Source of the DNA: Clostridia bacterium | GTDB lineage: Bacteria; Bacillota; Clostridia; Oscillospirales; Acutalibacteraceae | Assembly (NCBI GenBank): GCA_017503785.1 | Contig: JAFVSK010000017.1 | Location: 1-48,249, forward strand | Reading direction: 5' to 3' | Length of the DNA: 48,249 bases | Shown: positions 1-8,447 of the stretch, one piece after another | Layout of the letters: each line of letters starts with the position of its first letter | Numbering within the stretch: position 1 is the stretch's first letter | Notes under the pieces: generated by a model | What the model was told of the DNA's origin: nothing | Databases searched by the model: none | What the model saw: the letters and a program-made list of their open reading frames with translations, nothing else | Position numbers and translations under genes: made by a program

Positions 1-23
1 CAGGGTATCAAGCCTTGAGAATA

Positions 24-139
24 GTTGGTGTCGATGGCGGTGAGGGTACACCCGTTCCCATTCCGAACACGGCAGTTAAGCTCACTTGCGCTGACAATAC
101 TTGGCTGGTAGCGGCCCGGGAAGATAGGTAGACGCCAAC
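24..139 (+). rRNA. rrf: 5S ribosomal RNA
   Basis: The sequence has the classic bacterial 5S layout. Complementary ends (GTTGGTGTC near 24 and GACGCCAAC near 131-139) form helix I. Inside are the conserved CCCGTTCCCATTCCGAACAC block and the AGTTAAG segment. Length is about 116 nt, normal for the molecule. A strong intrinsic terminator follows within a few bases, so this is the 3' end of an rRNA operon whose 16S/23S genes would lie to the left of the window. Exact ends are good to a few bases. Confidence 0.96.
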
Positions 140-144
140 ACAAA

Positions 145-180
145 AGCACTCAACCGATTGGTTGGGTGCTTTTTCTTTTT
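145..180 (+). terminator. rRNA operon terminator
   Basis: An 11-bp stem AGCACTCAACC / GGTTGGGTGCT (one G-U pair) with a 4-nt loop is followed by a T-rich run. It lies immediately after 5S rRNA. Confidence 0.9.
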
Positions 181-184
181 CGAG

Positions 185-511
185 ACTGTAGGGGCCGATG
201 CCTTCATCGGCCCGATCCTCGCATTTGTACAACCCTCGGCGGACCGTCCGGAGGCCGGTCCCTACAGGGCCGGTTTGGGATTGTGCGGATTTCGACGGGC
301 CGATGTGGGCATCGGCCCCTACGAGGCTGATTTTGGGTTGTAAGAATATTATGGCGGAAGGACACGCAGGTCGTTCTCTACGGTGTTGGTTTGAGATTGT
401 GGGAATGTGGTGGCAACTCCCCCAGTCGCCTGCGGCGACAGCCCCCTCGGGGAGGGGGCCTCGGCGGACCGTCCGGAGGCCGGTCCCTACAGGGCTGACT
501 TTGGATTGTGC
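185..511. repeat. G+C-rich intergenic repeat cluster, left copy
   Basis: No gene is supported here. The stretch is a mosaic of short units: a palindromic unit GGGCCGATG/CATCGGCCC (near 191-210 and 297-320), a GGACCGTCCGGAGGCCGGTCC unit core (240-262 and 467-489), and a block with CCCCCAGTCGCCTGCGGCGA (about 420-440). The part from about 295 to 511 recurs nearly identically, inverted, at 4981-5197. Related units recur at 39583-39865. Short open frames through these units are products of their base composition, not genes. Confidence 0.9.
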
Positions 512-601
512 GAACGTTGCGCCTTGTCCGAGTGTGTTCAATTGCTCAAAACACCAAAATTAGTCTAAAAACGAGCACAAACGGCCGATAATTGCGCAAA
601 A

Positions 602-631
602 TGCACAAAAGAATCTAAAAATCTTTGTGCA
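602..631. repeat. Inverted repeat upstream of the surface-protein promoter
   Basis: Arms TGCACAAAAGA (602-612) and TCTTTGTGCA (622-631) are complementary apart from one extra A. They lie about 30 bp upstream of the -35 box of the gene at 778. The rest of 512-660 is A+T-rich and shows no gene. This could be a regulator site or a weak hairpin. Confidence 0.5.
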
Positions 632-660
632 CTTTGCTTTTGTAAAGTCCAAAATTCCCC

Positions 661-689
661 TTGATTTTTGCAGATGGTTGAGGTATATT
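661..689 (+). promoter_or_regulatory. Sigma-A type promoter of the 1312-aa surface protein
   Basis: TTGATT (661-666) and TATATT (684-689) are separated by exactly 17 bp, leaving a ~85-nt leader before the ATG at 778. The leader carries a hairpin at 708-742: ATGGGA/TCCCAT outside and ACCC/GGGT inside. Confidence 0.7.
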
Positions 690-777
690 TATAAAGGAAA
701 CTAATCTATGGGATTCGTATACCCAAAAACAGGGTGTCCCATGGAAAAATTTCACTTTAGAAAGAGGAGAGAACACT

Positions 778-3700
778 ATGAAAATGACACGGCGAATTCT
801 TTCGTGGGTGCTGGCCATTGCTATGGTTGTCACCTGCGGCATCACCGGTCTGGTGTTGCCCGCTTCGGCAGATGCTCCCGCTGATCTGATCAACGGCCAG
901 GGCACCTTCGAAGACGGCACGACCCCCGCCAGCACGATCCTGACGGATATGGTGGGGAAATCAGACGCGGTTATCGTTGATAACCCCAGCGGTGAAGGCA
1001 AAGTTCTTCAGATCGGTAAATTTGTGGACGAGAACAGTGACGGCGTTAACGACGGCGCCTACACTCACACGTCCTATCCGAAATTCAAGAAGCTGTATGA
1101 TGCCGAAGCCGGCACGTACACCAAGTACATGACGGCAGGCAAGAGCTACACGCTGAAGCTGGATGTCTACGGCGACGGCGTTGGCCTGTACTTCCAGGGC
1201 AAGTACCACGTGACGTCCGAGAACGCGGACGACAAAGTCGGCGGCGGCAACGGCTGGTTCCAGCTGGGTAACGGCACCGAAGAGTGGAAGACCTACACCC
1301 TCGTCTTCTATGCGGACGAGGATATTGCCGAAGCCTACCACGCTGACTGGTGGTCCTGGGGCGTGAGCTGGTCCAAGACGAAGAGCTCCAGCTGCCAGCC
1401 CGGCAACGGCTTCACCTACATCGACAACATTCAGTTGTACGAGACGCAGGCGACCGAGATCGCGATCAACGAGAGCGATTTCGCTATGGAGCCCGGCGAC
1501 GTCGCTGAGGCGCTGACCGTGACGGCCACCCCCGTGCGTGCGGCGCATGCTGACATCGTGTGGTCCTCCAACGCGGAAGGCGTTGCGAAGGTCGATGCCA
1601 AGACGGGCGTGATCACCGCTGTTGCCAACGGCACGGCGACCATCACCGCCACCGCCGGCGCGCTGACCGATACCATCACGGTTAAGGTTCAGGAGGATAA
1701 GACCCAGACTTGGGCTGACCTGTCCGAGGCGTATTACACTGCCGGTGATAACAAGAATCAGAAGGTAACGCTCAACACCGATACGGCGACCGGCCTGGAG
1801 TACTTCTCCGTTAACGGTTCCGCTTCCGTGCGCGTGCCCAACTGGTGCGGTACGATCGAAAAGGGCCAGATGGTCGGTCTGACCTTCCTCACCCGTGTGA
1901 CCGACGCGGCGAACAACGCCGGTGCCGTCCGCGCTGCTGTGCAGCTGCAGGGTCTTGTCGAAGGTTACGTCCAGCCCGAGTTCTACGCCCGCTCTACGGC
2001 AATGGGCGGCGGCTGGGAGCGCGTGACCTTCTATGCGAGAGAAGAGTACGTCAACAGCTATCCTTACTTCGTGTTCATCTATCTTGCCGACGGTACCACG
2101 GCTGCCACTCCCAGCTACGACGTTGCGGACGTTTCCATCTTCCTGCCGGAAGCGGATGACGTCAACCGCTTCGGCGCCGGCGCTGACTTCGAAGAGGGCT
2201 ACGCCCCCGTTGCCATGGGTACCAACACGCAGACTGGTCTGTTGACCAAGGCGGATGCGGCGATCGTCGATGACCCGACGGGCGCCGACAACAAGGTGTT
2301 CCACATCTCGTCCGCCTCGGCGAACGGCGGTGCCGGTGACTACTGGTATGCGGCGTCCCTCTCCTATCACAACGAGGCTGGCGTTCGCCAGTCTACCAAG
2401 GTCTTTGAAAGCACCAAGATGTACAAGATCTCCTTCCGCGTGTACAGCGCAAGCGATGTTCTGATCGACTCCTACGGCGGCGCTTCCTTCAAGGGCACGA
2501 CCGGCACGAAGGCGAAGAGCGGCCAGTGGAGAACGGTGACCACCTATATGTACACCACCGGCTCCTTTAGCTCGGCCTATGCGCTGCACGTTCGTTTCTA
2601 CAACGAAGCGTACATCGACGATCTGGAAATGTACGAATGTGTCGATGCCACCGGCTTTGAGGTCAAGGGTGACAAGGAAATGACCATCGGCGAGTCGCAG
2701 ACTCTCGAGATTGTTTCGGTTCCCAAGCACTCCTTCCCCGGCACGCTCACCACCACGGTTAGCGGCACCGGCCTCACCCTGAGCGGCACCACCGTTACGG
2801 CAGCGGCTGTTTCCGGCGTTGAGGTTAAGGGCGGCACGGTTACCGTTACCAGTGATCTGACGGATGCCGAAACCGGCAACCCGATCACGGCTACCCTTGA
2901 CATTAAGGTTAACTATCCCGAAGAGCACTTCGTGAACGGTACCATGGATACCGGCAGCTTGGACGGCCTGTGGTTCAGCACCGACAAGCTTTCCGCCTCG
3001 GATGGCGCCTACGCCTTCGGCCTCGATGGTGTTGGTATCAACGGCACCAAGGGCGCGGCCATCTACTCCACCGGTGCGAAGTACTTCAAGAGCCAGTCCT
3101 TTAAGCTGAAGCCCAACTCCACCTATATCTTCTCCACCTATGCTCGTGCCAACGGCACCGGCGCTGCGCTGGAGCTCAACCTCGTTACCGGTAACAACAA
3201 CTCCGGCAACAAGGTTGTCACCGTTGCTCAGGCGGGCTACGGTGATATGAGAAGCAAGGTCGACACCGAGTGGACGAAGTTCGTTATGTATATCCAGACG
3301 GGTGCGACCACGACCTTCATGGATAGCAACTGGAACCTGTACTTCCAGATGCGTTCCGCGCCCACCGGCGTGGCCGACGGCGAGACCCCGGCGGTGTTCC
3401 TGGATAACATCAGCCTGCAGCTTATCAGCGAAGGTGATAACCACTACACCGGTCTGCCCGAGGCCTATGGCTTCGAGGAAGGCGAGCACGAATACTTCAC
3501 GCCGTATGCGTTCAGCAAGACGGACGATATGCTGGCCGAGGGCGAGGGTATCAACGGCTCCACCGCGCTGAAGGTTCCGAATGATAACAAGACCACGTCT
3601 TATATCATCAAGAACACGCCCATGCTCGACTCCTATGCGATCTACAAGCTGTCCTTCTGGACCAAGGCGGATCAGCAGTATATCGACGAGGGCGGTAAAA

Positions 3701-4716
3701 TGAGCCTGTACTGGGGCAGCAACAACGCCGGTGCGTTGTACGTTCAGTCCCAGACGAACGACGGTAACTTCTACGCCACTACCGAGTGGAAGAAGAACGA
3801 GTTCATCCTCGTGACGGACGGCAAAAGCAACTTGAACACCAACGTGTTCTACTTCAACACGTCGAACACCACGGTGGGTACCGGTAACATTTACTTCGAC
3901 GATATGAAGCTCGAGTGCATCGCTGCCGACAACTTCCTGTCTGCCGCTCAGAGCAGCACGTCGCAGGAGCTCTCCGCCGACGGTGGCGAGACCTGGAAAT
4001 CCTATCTGACGAACGTTGAGCCCGGCACGAAGGTTCTGGTGAAGAACTGGCAGTACAGCGGCCGTGTCATGGTTCCCGGCTCGCTGAAGGTCACCACGCC
4101 TGATGGCACTGCGACCAAGATCCTGAACAAGGATTATGATAACGGCTACACCAAGGAGAACTTCGGTGTCGGCGACGGCCGTATCTTCGAGTTCATCATG
4201 CCCGAAACCAGTGGTCGTGTGACGGCTACGTTCACCAACGATGCCGACAACACCTTCAACATGGACACCGTGGGTACCTCGCTGCGTTATAAGGACGCCG
4301 AGAACTACGACGGTATTCGCTTCCTCACTCGTTTGAACGTGAAGGCCGATACGCTCAAGGTCGTTGATGACGAGCTCACCATCACCGTGAAGTACGGCGG
4401 TGTTGACTACGAAGTCGTTGAGATCGGCTCTTGGCTGAAGCGCTACGAGGAGAACGAAGGCGTTGAGGTTGAACTGAACGCTGAAAACGCTCTGTGGACG
4501 GCTGTGTCCTACAAGAAGGGCGAGACCGATATGAAGCTGCTCGACTACACGGCTCAGTACATCGACTTTGCTTCGGTGATGCTGACCGAGTATGAGGATC
4601 GTGTGTACACGGCTCGCGGCTATATCGTTCTGGAAGATGCCGAAGGCGGCCAGGTTACCGTTGCTGCCGGCACGCAGTTGAGCAACAGCATTGCTTCTGC
4701 TGCAGAATTGCTGTAA
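778..4716 (+). CDS. Secreted multimodular CBM/BIG_2 surface protein
   Basis: A 1312-residue exported protein, probably a surface or extracellular polysaccharide-binding protein. ATG 778 follows AGGAGAG. Residues 1-32 are a signal peptide (RRILSWVLA hydrophobic core ending LPASA). Then come about five jelly-roll, CBM_4_9-like segments (roughly 38-225, 310-460, 462-622, 717-880, 885-1047), each typically opening with a (N)G-x-F/M-(E/D) strand and closing with a Y-(I/F)-D-(N/D) strand. One BIG_2 Ig-like domain (223-307) has the VTAVANGTATITATAG signature. A second Ig-like region is at 623-715. Residues ~1161-1312 form a C-terminal domain (GTSLRYKD...GIRFLTRL...ARGYIVLED) also found at the end of the 23982-28454 protein. 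No GH16 catalytic domain and no PxTG anchor are present. The binding substrate cannot be told from sequence. A 39-residue peptide gene follows 15 bp downstream. Confidence 0.88.
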   Translation: MKMTRRILSWVLAIAMVVTCGITGLVLPASADAPADLINGQGTFEDGTTPASTILTDMVGKSDAVIVDNPSGEGKVLQIGKFVDENSDGVNDGAYTHTSYPKFKKLYDAEAGTYTKYMTAGKSYTLKLDVYGDGVGLYFQGKYHVTSENADDKVGGGNGWFQLGNGTEEWKTYTLVFYADEDIAEAYHADWWSWGVSWSKTKSSSCQPGNGFTYIDNIQLYETQATEIAINESDFAMEPGDVAEALTVTATPVRAAHADIVWSSNAEGVAKVDAKTGVITAVANGTATITATAGALTDTITVKVQEDKTQTWADLSEAYYTAGDNKNQKVTLNTDTATGLEYFSVNGSASVRVPNWCGTIEKGQMVGLTFLTRVTDAANNAGAVRAAVQLQGLVEGYVQPEFYARSTAMGGGWERVTFYAREEYVNSYPYFVFIYLADGTTAATPSYDVADVSIFLPEADDVNRFGAGADFEEGYAPVAMGTNTQTGLLTKADAAIVDDPTGADNKVFHISSASANGGAGDYWYAASLSYHNEAGVRQSTKVFESTKMYKISFRVYSASDVLIDSYGGASFKGTTGTKAKSGQWRTVTTYMYTTGSFSSAYALHVRFYNEAYIDDLEMYECVDATGFEVKGDKEMTIGESQTLEIVSVPKHSFPGTLTTTVSGTGLTLSGTTVTAAAVSGVEVKGGTVTVTSDLTDAETGNPITATLDIKVNYPEEHFVNGTMDTGSLDGLWFSTDKLSASDGAYAFGLDGVGINGTKGAAIYSTGAKYFKSQSFKLKPNSTYIFSTYARANGTGAALELNLVTGNNNSGNKVVTVAQAGYGDMRSKVDTEWTKFVMYIQTGATTTFMDSNWNLYFQMRSAPTGVADGETPAVFLDNISLQLISEGDNHYTGLPEAYGFEEGEHEYFTPYAFSKTDDMLAEGEGINGSTALKVPNDNKTTSYIIKNTPMLDSYAIYKLSFWTKADQQYIDEGGKMSLYWGSNNAGALYVQSQTNDGNFYATTEWKKNEFILVTDGKSNLNTNVFYFNTSNTTVGTGNIYFDDMKLECIAADNFLSAAQSSTSQELSADGGETWKSYLTNVEPGTKVLVKNWQYSGRVMVPGSLKVTTPDGTATKILNKDYDNGYTKENFGVGDGRIFEFIMPETSGRVTATFTNDADNTFNMDTVGTSLRYKDAENYDGIRFLTRLNVKADTLKVVDDELTITVKYGGVDYEVVEIGSWLKRYEENEGVEVELNAENALWTAVSYKKGETDMKLLDYTAQYIDFASVMLTEYEDRVYTARGYIVLEDAEGGQVTVAAGTQLSNSIASAAELL

Positions 4717-4731
4717 TTCAAAAGGAGGAGT

Positions 4732-4851
4732 ATGAATATGAAAACGTATCAGAAGCCCCTTTTGGAGGTTATGGAACTGACTGCTGACGAAGCTCTGGCC
4801 GCTGTGGTTCAGAGTGAGCCCACCGTAGAGGACGACGACCTTTCCGTCTGA
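4732..4851 (+). CDS. 39-residue acidic-tailed peptide, function unknown
   Basis: ATG 4732 is preceded by an excellent Shine-Dalgarno (AAAGGAGGAG). The frame is ATG AAT ATG AAA..., so a start at 4738 is also possible. The product begins MNMKTYQKPLLEVMELTADE and ends in the acidic stretch VEDDDLSV. There is no Cys, signal peptide or membrane helix. It sits 15 bp behind the surface-protein gene and directly before a strong terminator, so it is very likely co-transcribed with it. The K-x-Y-x-K-P-x-L-E-V-x-x-L start resembles small unannotated peptides I recall from gut Clostridia. The leader-plus-acidic-tail look invites a modified-peptide reading, but no modifying enzyme is nearby, so that is speculation. 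Confidence 0.75.
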   Translation: MNMKTYQKPLLEVMELTADEALAAVVQSEPTVEDDDLSV

Positions 4852-4864
4852 TCTAGGCAGTAAC

Positions 4865-4904
4865 ACCCTCGCTCCGTGGAAACACGGAGCGAGGGTTTCT
4901 TTTT
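4865..4904 (+). terminator. Terminator after the surface-protein/peptide operon
   Basis: A perfect 14-bp stem ACCCTCGCTCCGTG / CACGGAGCGAGGGT with a GAAA tetraloop is followed by TTTCTTTTT. Confidence 0.95.
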
Positions 4905-4911
4905 GCCTAGC

Positions 4912-5197
4912 CCGCCGAAATCCGTGCAATCCAAAATCAGCCCCGTAGGGGCCGATGCCCACATCGGCCCGCCGAAATCTGTGCAACCCAAAGTCAGCCC
5001 TGTAGGGACCGGCCTCCGGACGGTCCGCCGAGGCCCCCTCCCCGAGGGGGCTGTCGCCGCAGGCGACTGGGGGAGTTTCCACCACATTCCCACAATCTCA
5101 AACCAACACCGTAGAGGACGACCTGCGTGTCCTTCCGCCACAATATTCTCACAACCCAAAATCAGCCCCGTAGGGGCCGATGCCCACATCGCCCCGT
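4912..5197. repeat. G+C-rich intergenic repeat cluster, right (inverted) copy
   Basis: This is the reverse-complement counterpart of the cluster at 185-511. The ~217-bp segment 4981-5197 matches 295-511 inverted with only a handful of mismatches (about 97% by eye). An extra palindromic GGGGCCGATG unit sits at about 4949-4971. No gene is supported between the terminator at 4904 and recA. The remainder, 5200-5351, holds the recA control region. Confidence 0.9.
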
Positions 5198-5234
5198 CAA
5201 GGTTTACGACAAGGAAAGGCCACAACAAAAACAA

Positions 5235-5248
5235 CAAACATTTGTTCG
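5235..5248. promoter_or_regulatory. Probable LexA (SOS) box upstream of recA
   Basis: CAAAC-ATTT-GTTCG differs by one base from the Gram-positive LexA consensus CGAAC-N4-GTTCG. It lies 18 bp upstream of the recA -35 element, a position compatible with repression. Inference from motif and context. Confidence 0.6.
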
Positions 5249-5266
5249 ATTTTTTCGCAAAACCCC

Positions 5267-5295
5267 TTGATTTCCGCGTAAATATGCGCTATACT
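5267..5295 (+). promoter_or_regulatory. recA promoter
   Basis: TTGATT (5267-5272) and TATACT (5290-5295) are spaced by 17 bp, giving a leader of about 50 nt before recA. Confidence 0.75.
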
Positions 5296-5351
5296 GGTAG
5301 CATAACACGAAAGAGAACGCCGCATAAGCGGCGGAAATGAGGTTGAAGGCT

Positions 5352-6500
5352 ATGGCGGAAAAGAAAAAGGCAGCAGTTGCGGCTGCTGCACCGGCGGGGA
5401 ATAAACAAAAGGCGTTGGAAACGGCGCTGGCTCAAATTGAAAAGAATTTCGGCAAGGGTGCCGTTATGCGCTTGGGCGAGAACAGCGGCATGAACGTGGA
5501 AACCATTTCCACAGGCTCGCTCACGCTCGATTTGGCGTTGGGTGTCGGCGGCTTGCCGCGCGGCCGTATCACCGAAATTTACGGTCCCGAGGCTTCGGGT
5601 AAAACCACGCTGGCGCTGCATGCTGTTGCCGAGGCGCAAAAGGCGGGCGGCGAAGCCGCGTATATTGACGTGGAGCACGCGCTCGACCCTGTGTATGCCA
5701 AGGCTTTAGGAGTCGATGTCGATTCCTTGTTGGTGTCGCAGCCCGATTCTGCCGAACAGGCGTTGGAAATCGCCGAAGCGCTCATTCGTTCCGGTGCGAT
5801 TGATATTATCGTCGTCGACTCAGTGGCCGCCTTGGTGCCCCGCCAGGAGATCGAGGGCGAAATGGGCGATGCACACGTTGGCTTGCAGGCACGCTTAATG
5901 TCGCAGGCCATGCGTAAGCTGGCGGGCGCCGTGGGTAAAACCGGTTGTGTAGCCATCTTCATCAACCAGCTGCGCTTGAAGGTGGGTATCGTGTACGGCA
6001 ACCCCGAGGTTACTGCCGGCGGTAACGCGCTGAAGTATTATGCCTCGGTCCGCTTGGACGTTCGCCGCCAGGAAACGCTGAAAAACGGCGGCGAGGCCTA
6101 TGGCTCGCACACCCGCGTGCGCGTGGTGAAGAACAAGGTGGCCGCGCCCTTTAAGGAAGCCGAGTTCGACGTTATTTACGGCAAGGGCATCTCCCGCATG
6201 GGCGAGCTGCTCGACTTGGCTATTGAGCTCGACGTTATTCAGAAATCGGGTTCGTGGTTCTCGTACAAAGAGGATCGCTTGGGCCAGGGTCGCGACAACG
6301 TGCGTGATTTCCTGCAGGCGAATCCCGATTTGAGCAGCGAGATCGAGGCGCAGGTTATTGCCATCATTCAGGCACGCAAGGAAACTGATGAGGAAGAAAA
6401 GCCTGCTGCCCAGCCGGTGGAAATTCCCATTGCTGCGGCCGCGCAGTACACGGCCGGCACTGCCCGTGCCTCCATTGACATTATGGTGGACGATCAATGA
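5352..6500 (+). CDS. recA: RecA recombinase
   Basis: RecA polymerises on single-stranded DNA, drives homologous strand exchange and stimulates LexA self-cleavage. From ATG 5352 the product is 382 residues, a normal length. It starts MAEKKKAA and continues with the family hallmark [16 protein letters not shown]. Walker [10 protein letters not shown] is at about residue 78-86 and Walker [11 protein letters not shown] near 152. The FINQLR and [17 protein letters not shown] (L2/core) segments are intact. An in-frame ATG at 5337 would add five residues; 5352 is preferred because GAGGTTGAAGG precedes it closely. The Ala/Lys-rich N-terminal extension is typical of related clostridia. It heads a tightly overlapping recA-recX-rimO-pgsA transcript. 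Confidence 0.98.
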   Translation: MAEKKKAAVAAAAPAGNKQKALETALAQIEKNFGKGAVMRLGENSGMNVETISTGSLTLDLALGVGGLPRGRITEIYGPEASGKTTLALHAVAEAQKAGGEAAYIDVEHALDPVYAKALGVDVDSLLVSQPDSAEQALEIAEALIRSGAIDIIVVDSVAALVPRQEIEGEMGDAHVGLQARLMSQAMRKLAGAVGKTGCVAIFINQLRLKVGIVYGNPEVTAGGNALKYYASVRLDVRRQETLKNGGEAYGSHTRVRVVKNKVAAPFKEAEFDVIYGKGISRMGELLDLAIELDVIQKSGSWFSYKEDRLGQGRDNVRDFLQANPDLSSEIEAQVIAIIQARKETDEEEKPAAQPVEIPIAAAAQYTAGTARASIDIMVDDQ

Positions 6501-7132
6501 TCGTCACAGCCGTGCGCCCCATTCGCGGGCATAAGGTATTGCTGACATTTGATGACGGCAGCGAAGCAGAACTCGATAAGACAGTTTGGGAGGAATCCCC
6601 CTACGGGGTGGATTCCTCTTTGTCGCGCGCGGAGGTCGATGCGCTGTGCGCGTTATCGCAGCGGCGGCGCGCCGAGAATAAAGCAGTGTTTTTGTTATCA
6701 AAGCGCGATCTGTCGTGCCGCGAATTGGAAGAAAAGCTCTGCCGCGAAAAGGGTCGCTACTGTGCCGATAATCGCGAGGTGGCGGCAAAAGCAGCTGCGC
6801 GGATGGTGGAGCTCGGTTACGTGAACGACGAAAATTACGCTCACCGTTTGGCCGAGCAGCTGGCGCGGGTAAAGCTGTATCCGCGGCGGCGTATTGTGGA
6901 CGAGCTGATGCGCAAGGGTATTGCCCGCGATCTGGCGCACGAAGCGGCCAACGCGCTGGAACTGGACGAAACCGAAATGGCTCTTGCTTTTCTGCGCAAA
7001 AAACGGTATACTGTACCCAAGAACAGTAACGAGGTGCAGCGCATTGCCGCCGCCATGGCGCGCTATGGCTATGCGGCGGAGGTCGTTCGCCGTGCGCTGC
7101 GTGTGTGGGGAGAAGATTTACCGGATGACTAA
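6497..7132 (+). CDS. recX: RecX regulatory protein
   Basis: A 211-residue RecX-family protein, a modulator of RecA filament assembly. Its ATG overlaps the recA stop (ATGA, 6497-6500), implying translational coupling. The helical three-repeat core is visible: [16 protein letters not shown] (first RecX repeat), then [20 protein letters not shown] and [20 protein letters not shown]. The N-terminal [21 protein letters not shown] segment is the beta-rich lead-in usual in Firmicutes. It overlaps the start of rimO by 8 bp. Confidence 0.93.
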   Translation: MIVTAVRPIRGHKVLLTFDDGSEAELDKTVWEESPYGVDSSLSRAEVDALCALSQRRRAENKAVFLLSKRDLSCRELEEKLCREKGRYCADNREVAAKAAARMVELGYVNDENYAHRLAEQLARVKLYPRRRIVDELMRKGIARDLAHEAANALELDETEMALAFLRKKRYTVPKNSNEVQRIAAAMARYGYAAEVVRRALRVWGEDLPDD

Positions 7133-8447
7133 CGTGGGAATGGTATCGCTGGGGTGCCCGAAAAATTTAATGGATGCCGAACTGATGCTGGCGAAGCTGC
7201 AGGCGGCGGGGTTTACCATAACCCCCGACAGCAGCAAAGCCGACGTGGTGATCATCAACACCTGCGGCTTCATTCAGGATGCCATGCAGGAGGCTATTGA
7301 TACCATTTTGGAATTTGCCGCCAAAAAGGCGGCGGGCGAAATTCGCGGCATCGTGGTAACGGGGTGCTTGGCTCAACGGTACAAAGAGGAACTTTGCCGT
7401 GAGCTTCCCGAATGTGATGCCGTGCTGGGGCTCGGCGCCAACGGCGACATTGTGGCCGCCGTGCAAGCAGCGCTGAACGGCGAAACGATGGCGAAGTTTC
7501 CCGCGTTGTCGCAATGGCCGCTGGACGGCGATCGCCTGCAATCCACGCCGCCGTTTTACGCCTACCTGCGCATTGCCGACGGCTGCGATAACCGTTGTAC
7601 CTACTGTGCCATTCCGCTCATTCGCGGCGGTCTGCGCAGTCGCAAAATGGAAACCGTGCTGGGCGAAGCTCGTGAACTGGCCGCCCGCGGCGTGAAGGAG
7701 ATCACGCTGGTGGCGCAGGATCCCACGGTATACGGCATGGATCTGGTGGGGAAATCGCGGTTGCCCGAGCTGCTCACCGAGCTGTGTAAAATTGACGGTC
7801 CGCAGTGGATCCGTTTGTTATATTGCTATCCCGAACACATTACCGACGAGCTTCTTGAGGTGATAGCGCGCGAGGAAAAGATCGTAAAATATTTGGATAT
7901 GCCGGTGCAGCACGCCAGCGGAGCCGTGCTGAAGGCGATGAACCGCAAGGCCGACAAAGAAAGCCTTACCGCACTGATGCACCGCATTCGCAAAACGGTG
8001 CCCGGCATTGTGTTGCGCACCACGGTGTTGGTTGGCTTCCCCGGTGAAACCGAGGAGGATTTTGCCGAGTTGTGCGAGTTCGTCAGCGACGTAAAATTCG
8101 AACGGTTGGGCTGCTTTGCATTTTCACCGCAAGAGGGAACTCCCGCGGCCGAGTTGCCGAACCAGCTGTCGGAGGACGTGAAACAAGAGCGCCGCGATGC
8201 GGTGATGGCGCTGCAGACCACCATTGCCGATGCCTACGCCGAGGCGCAGGCCGGTAAGGTAAAAACGGTGTTGGTGGAAGGCTTTGAGGAAGCCATTGGG
8301 CTGTGGTACGGTCGTTCGGCGGCGGAAGCGGCCGAGATCGATCCGAAGATCTATTTCGGAACCGAGCAAGAGGTACAGCCCGGCGACATGGTTGAGGTTC
8401 GCATTCTCGATCGTTGGGATTGCGATTTAGTGGGGGAAAGAACATGA
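7125..8447 (+). CDS. rimO: Ribosomal protein S12 methylthiotransferase RimO
   Basis: A radical-SAM methylthiotransferase that modifies an Asp of ribosomal protein S12. The start ATG 7125 lies inside recX and gives [19 protein letters not shown], the standard RimO beginning, and a normal 440 residues. The N-terminal UPF0004 domain has cluster cysteines C11, C47 (NTCGFI) and C81 (TGCLAQRY). The radical-SAM motif CDNRCTYC is at C154/C158/C161. DPTVYGMDL and the C-terminal TRAM-like domain are present. The SLGCPKN and CGFIQDA signatures distinguish it from the MiaB at 46269. Confidence 0.97.
   Translation: MTNVGMVSLGCPKNLMDAELMLAKLQAAGFTITPDSSKADVVIINTCGFIQDAMQEAIDTILEFAAKKAAGEIRGIVVTGCLAQRYKEELCRELPECDAVLGLGANGDIVAAVQAALNGETMAKFPALSQWPLDGDRLQSTPPFYAYLRIADGCDNRCTYCAIPLIRGGLRSRKMETVLGEARELAARGVKEITLVAQDPTVYGMDLVGKSRLPELLTELCKIDGPQWIRLLYCYPEHITDELLEVIAREEKIVKYLDMPVQHASGAVLKAMNRKADKESLTALMHRIRKTVPGIVLRTTVLVGFPGETEEDFAELCEFVSDVKFERLGCFAFSPQEGTPAAELPNQLSEDVKQERRDAVMALQTTIADAYAEAQAGKVKTVLVEGFEEAIGLWYGRSAAEAAEIDPKIYFGTEQEVQPGDMVEVRILDRWDCDLVGERT

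Noticed and set aside
185-563. Short open frames within the G+C-rich repeats
   Set aside because: They recur wherever the repeat units occur, in several frames and both strands, and lack ribosome sites. They reflect the repeat sequence only. The same applies to 4876-5340 and 39410-39883.
961-5085. A very long open frame on the minus strand opposite the 1312-aa surface protein
   Set aside because: It is antisense to a convincing secreted protein, has no ribosome site, and its translation has no domain, signal peptide or motif. It arises from codon bias of the plus-strand gene. The same holds for long minus-strand frames at 16811-18517, 19325-20698 and 20786-23683.
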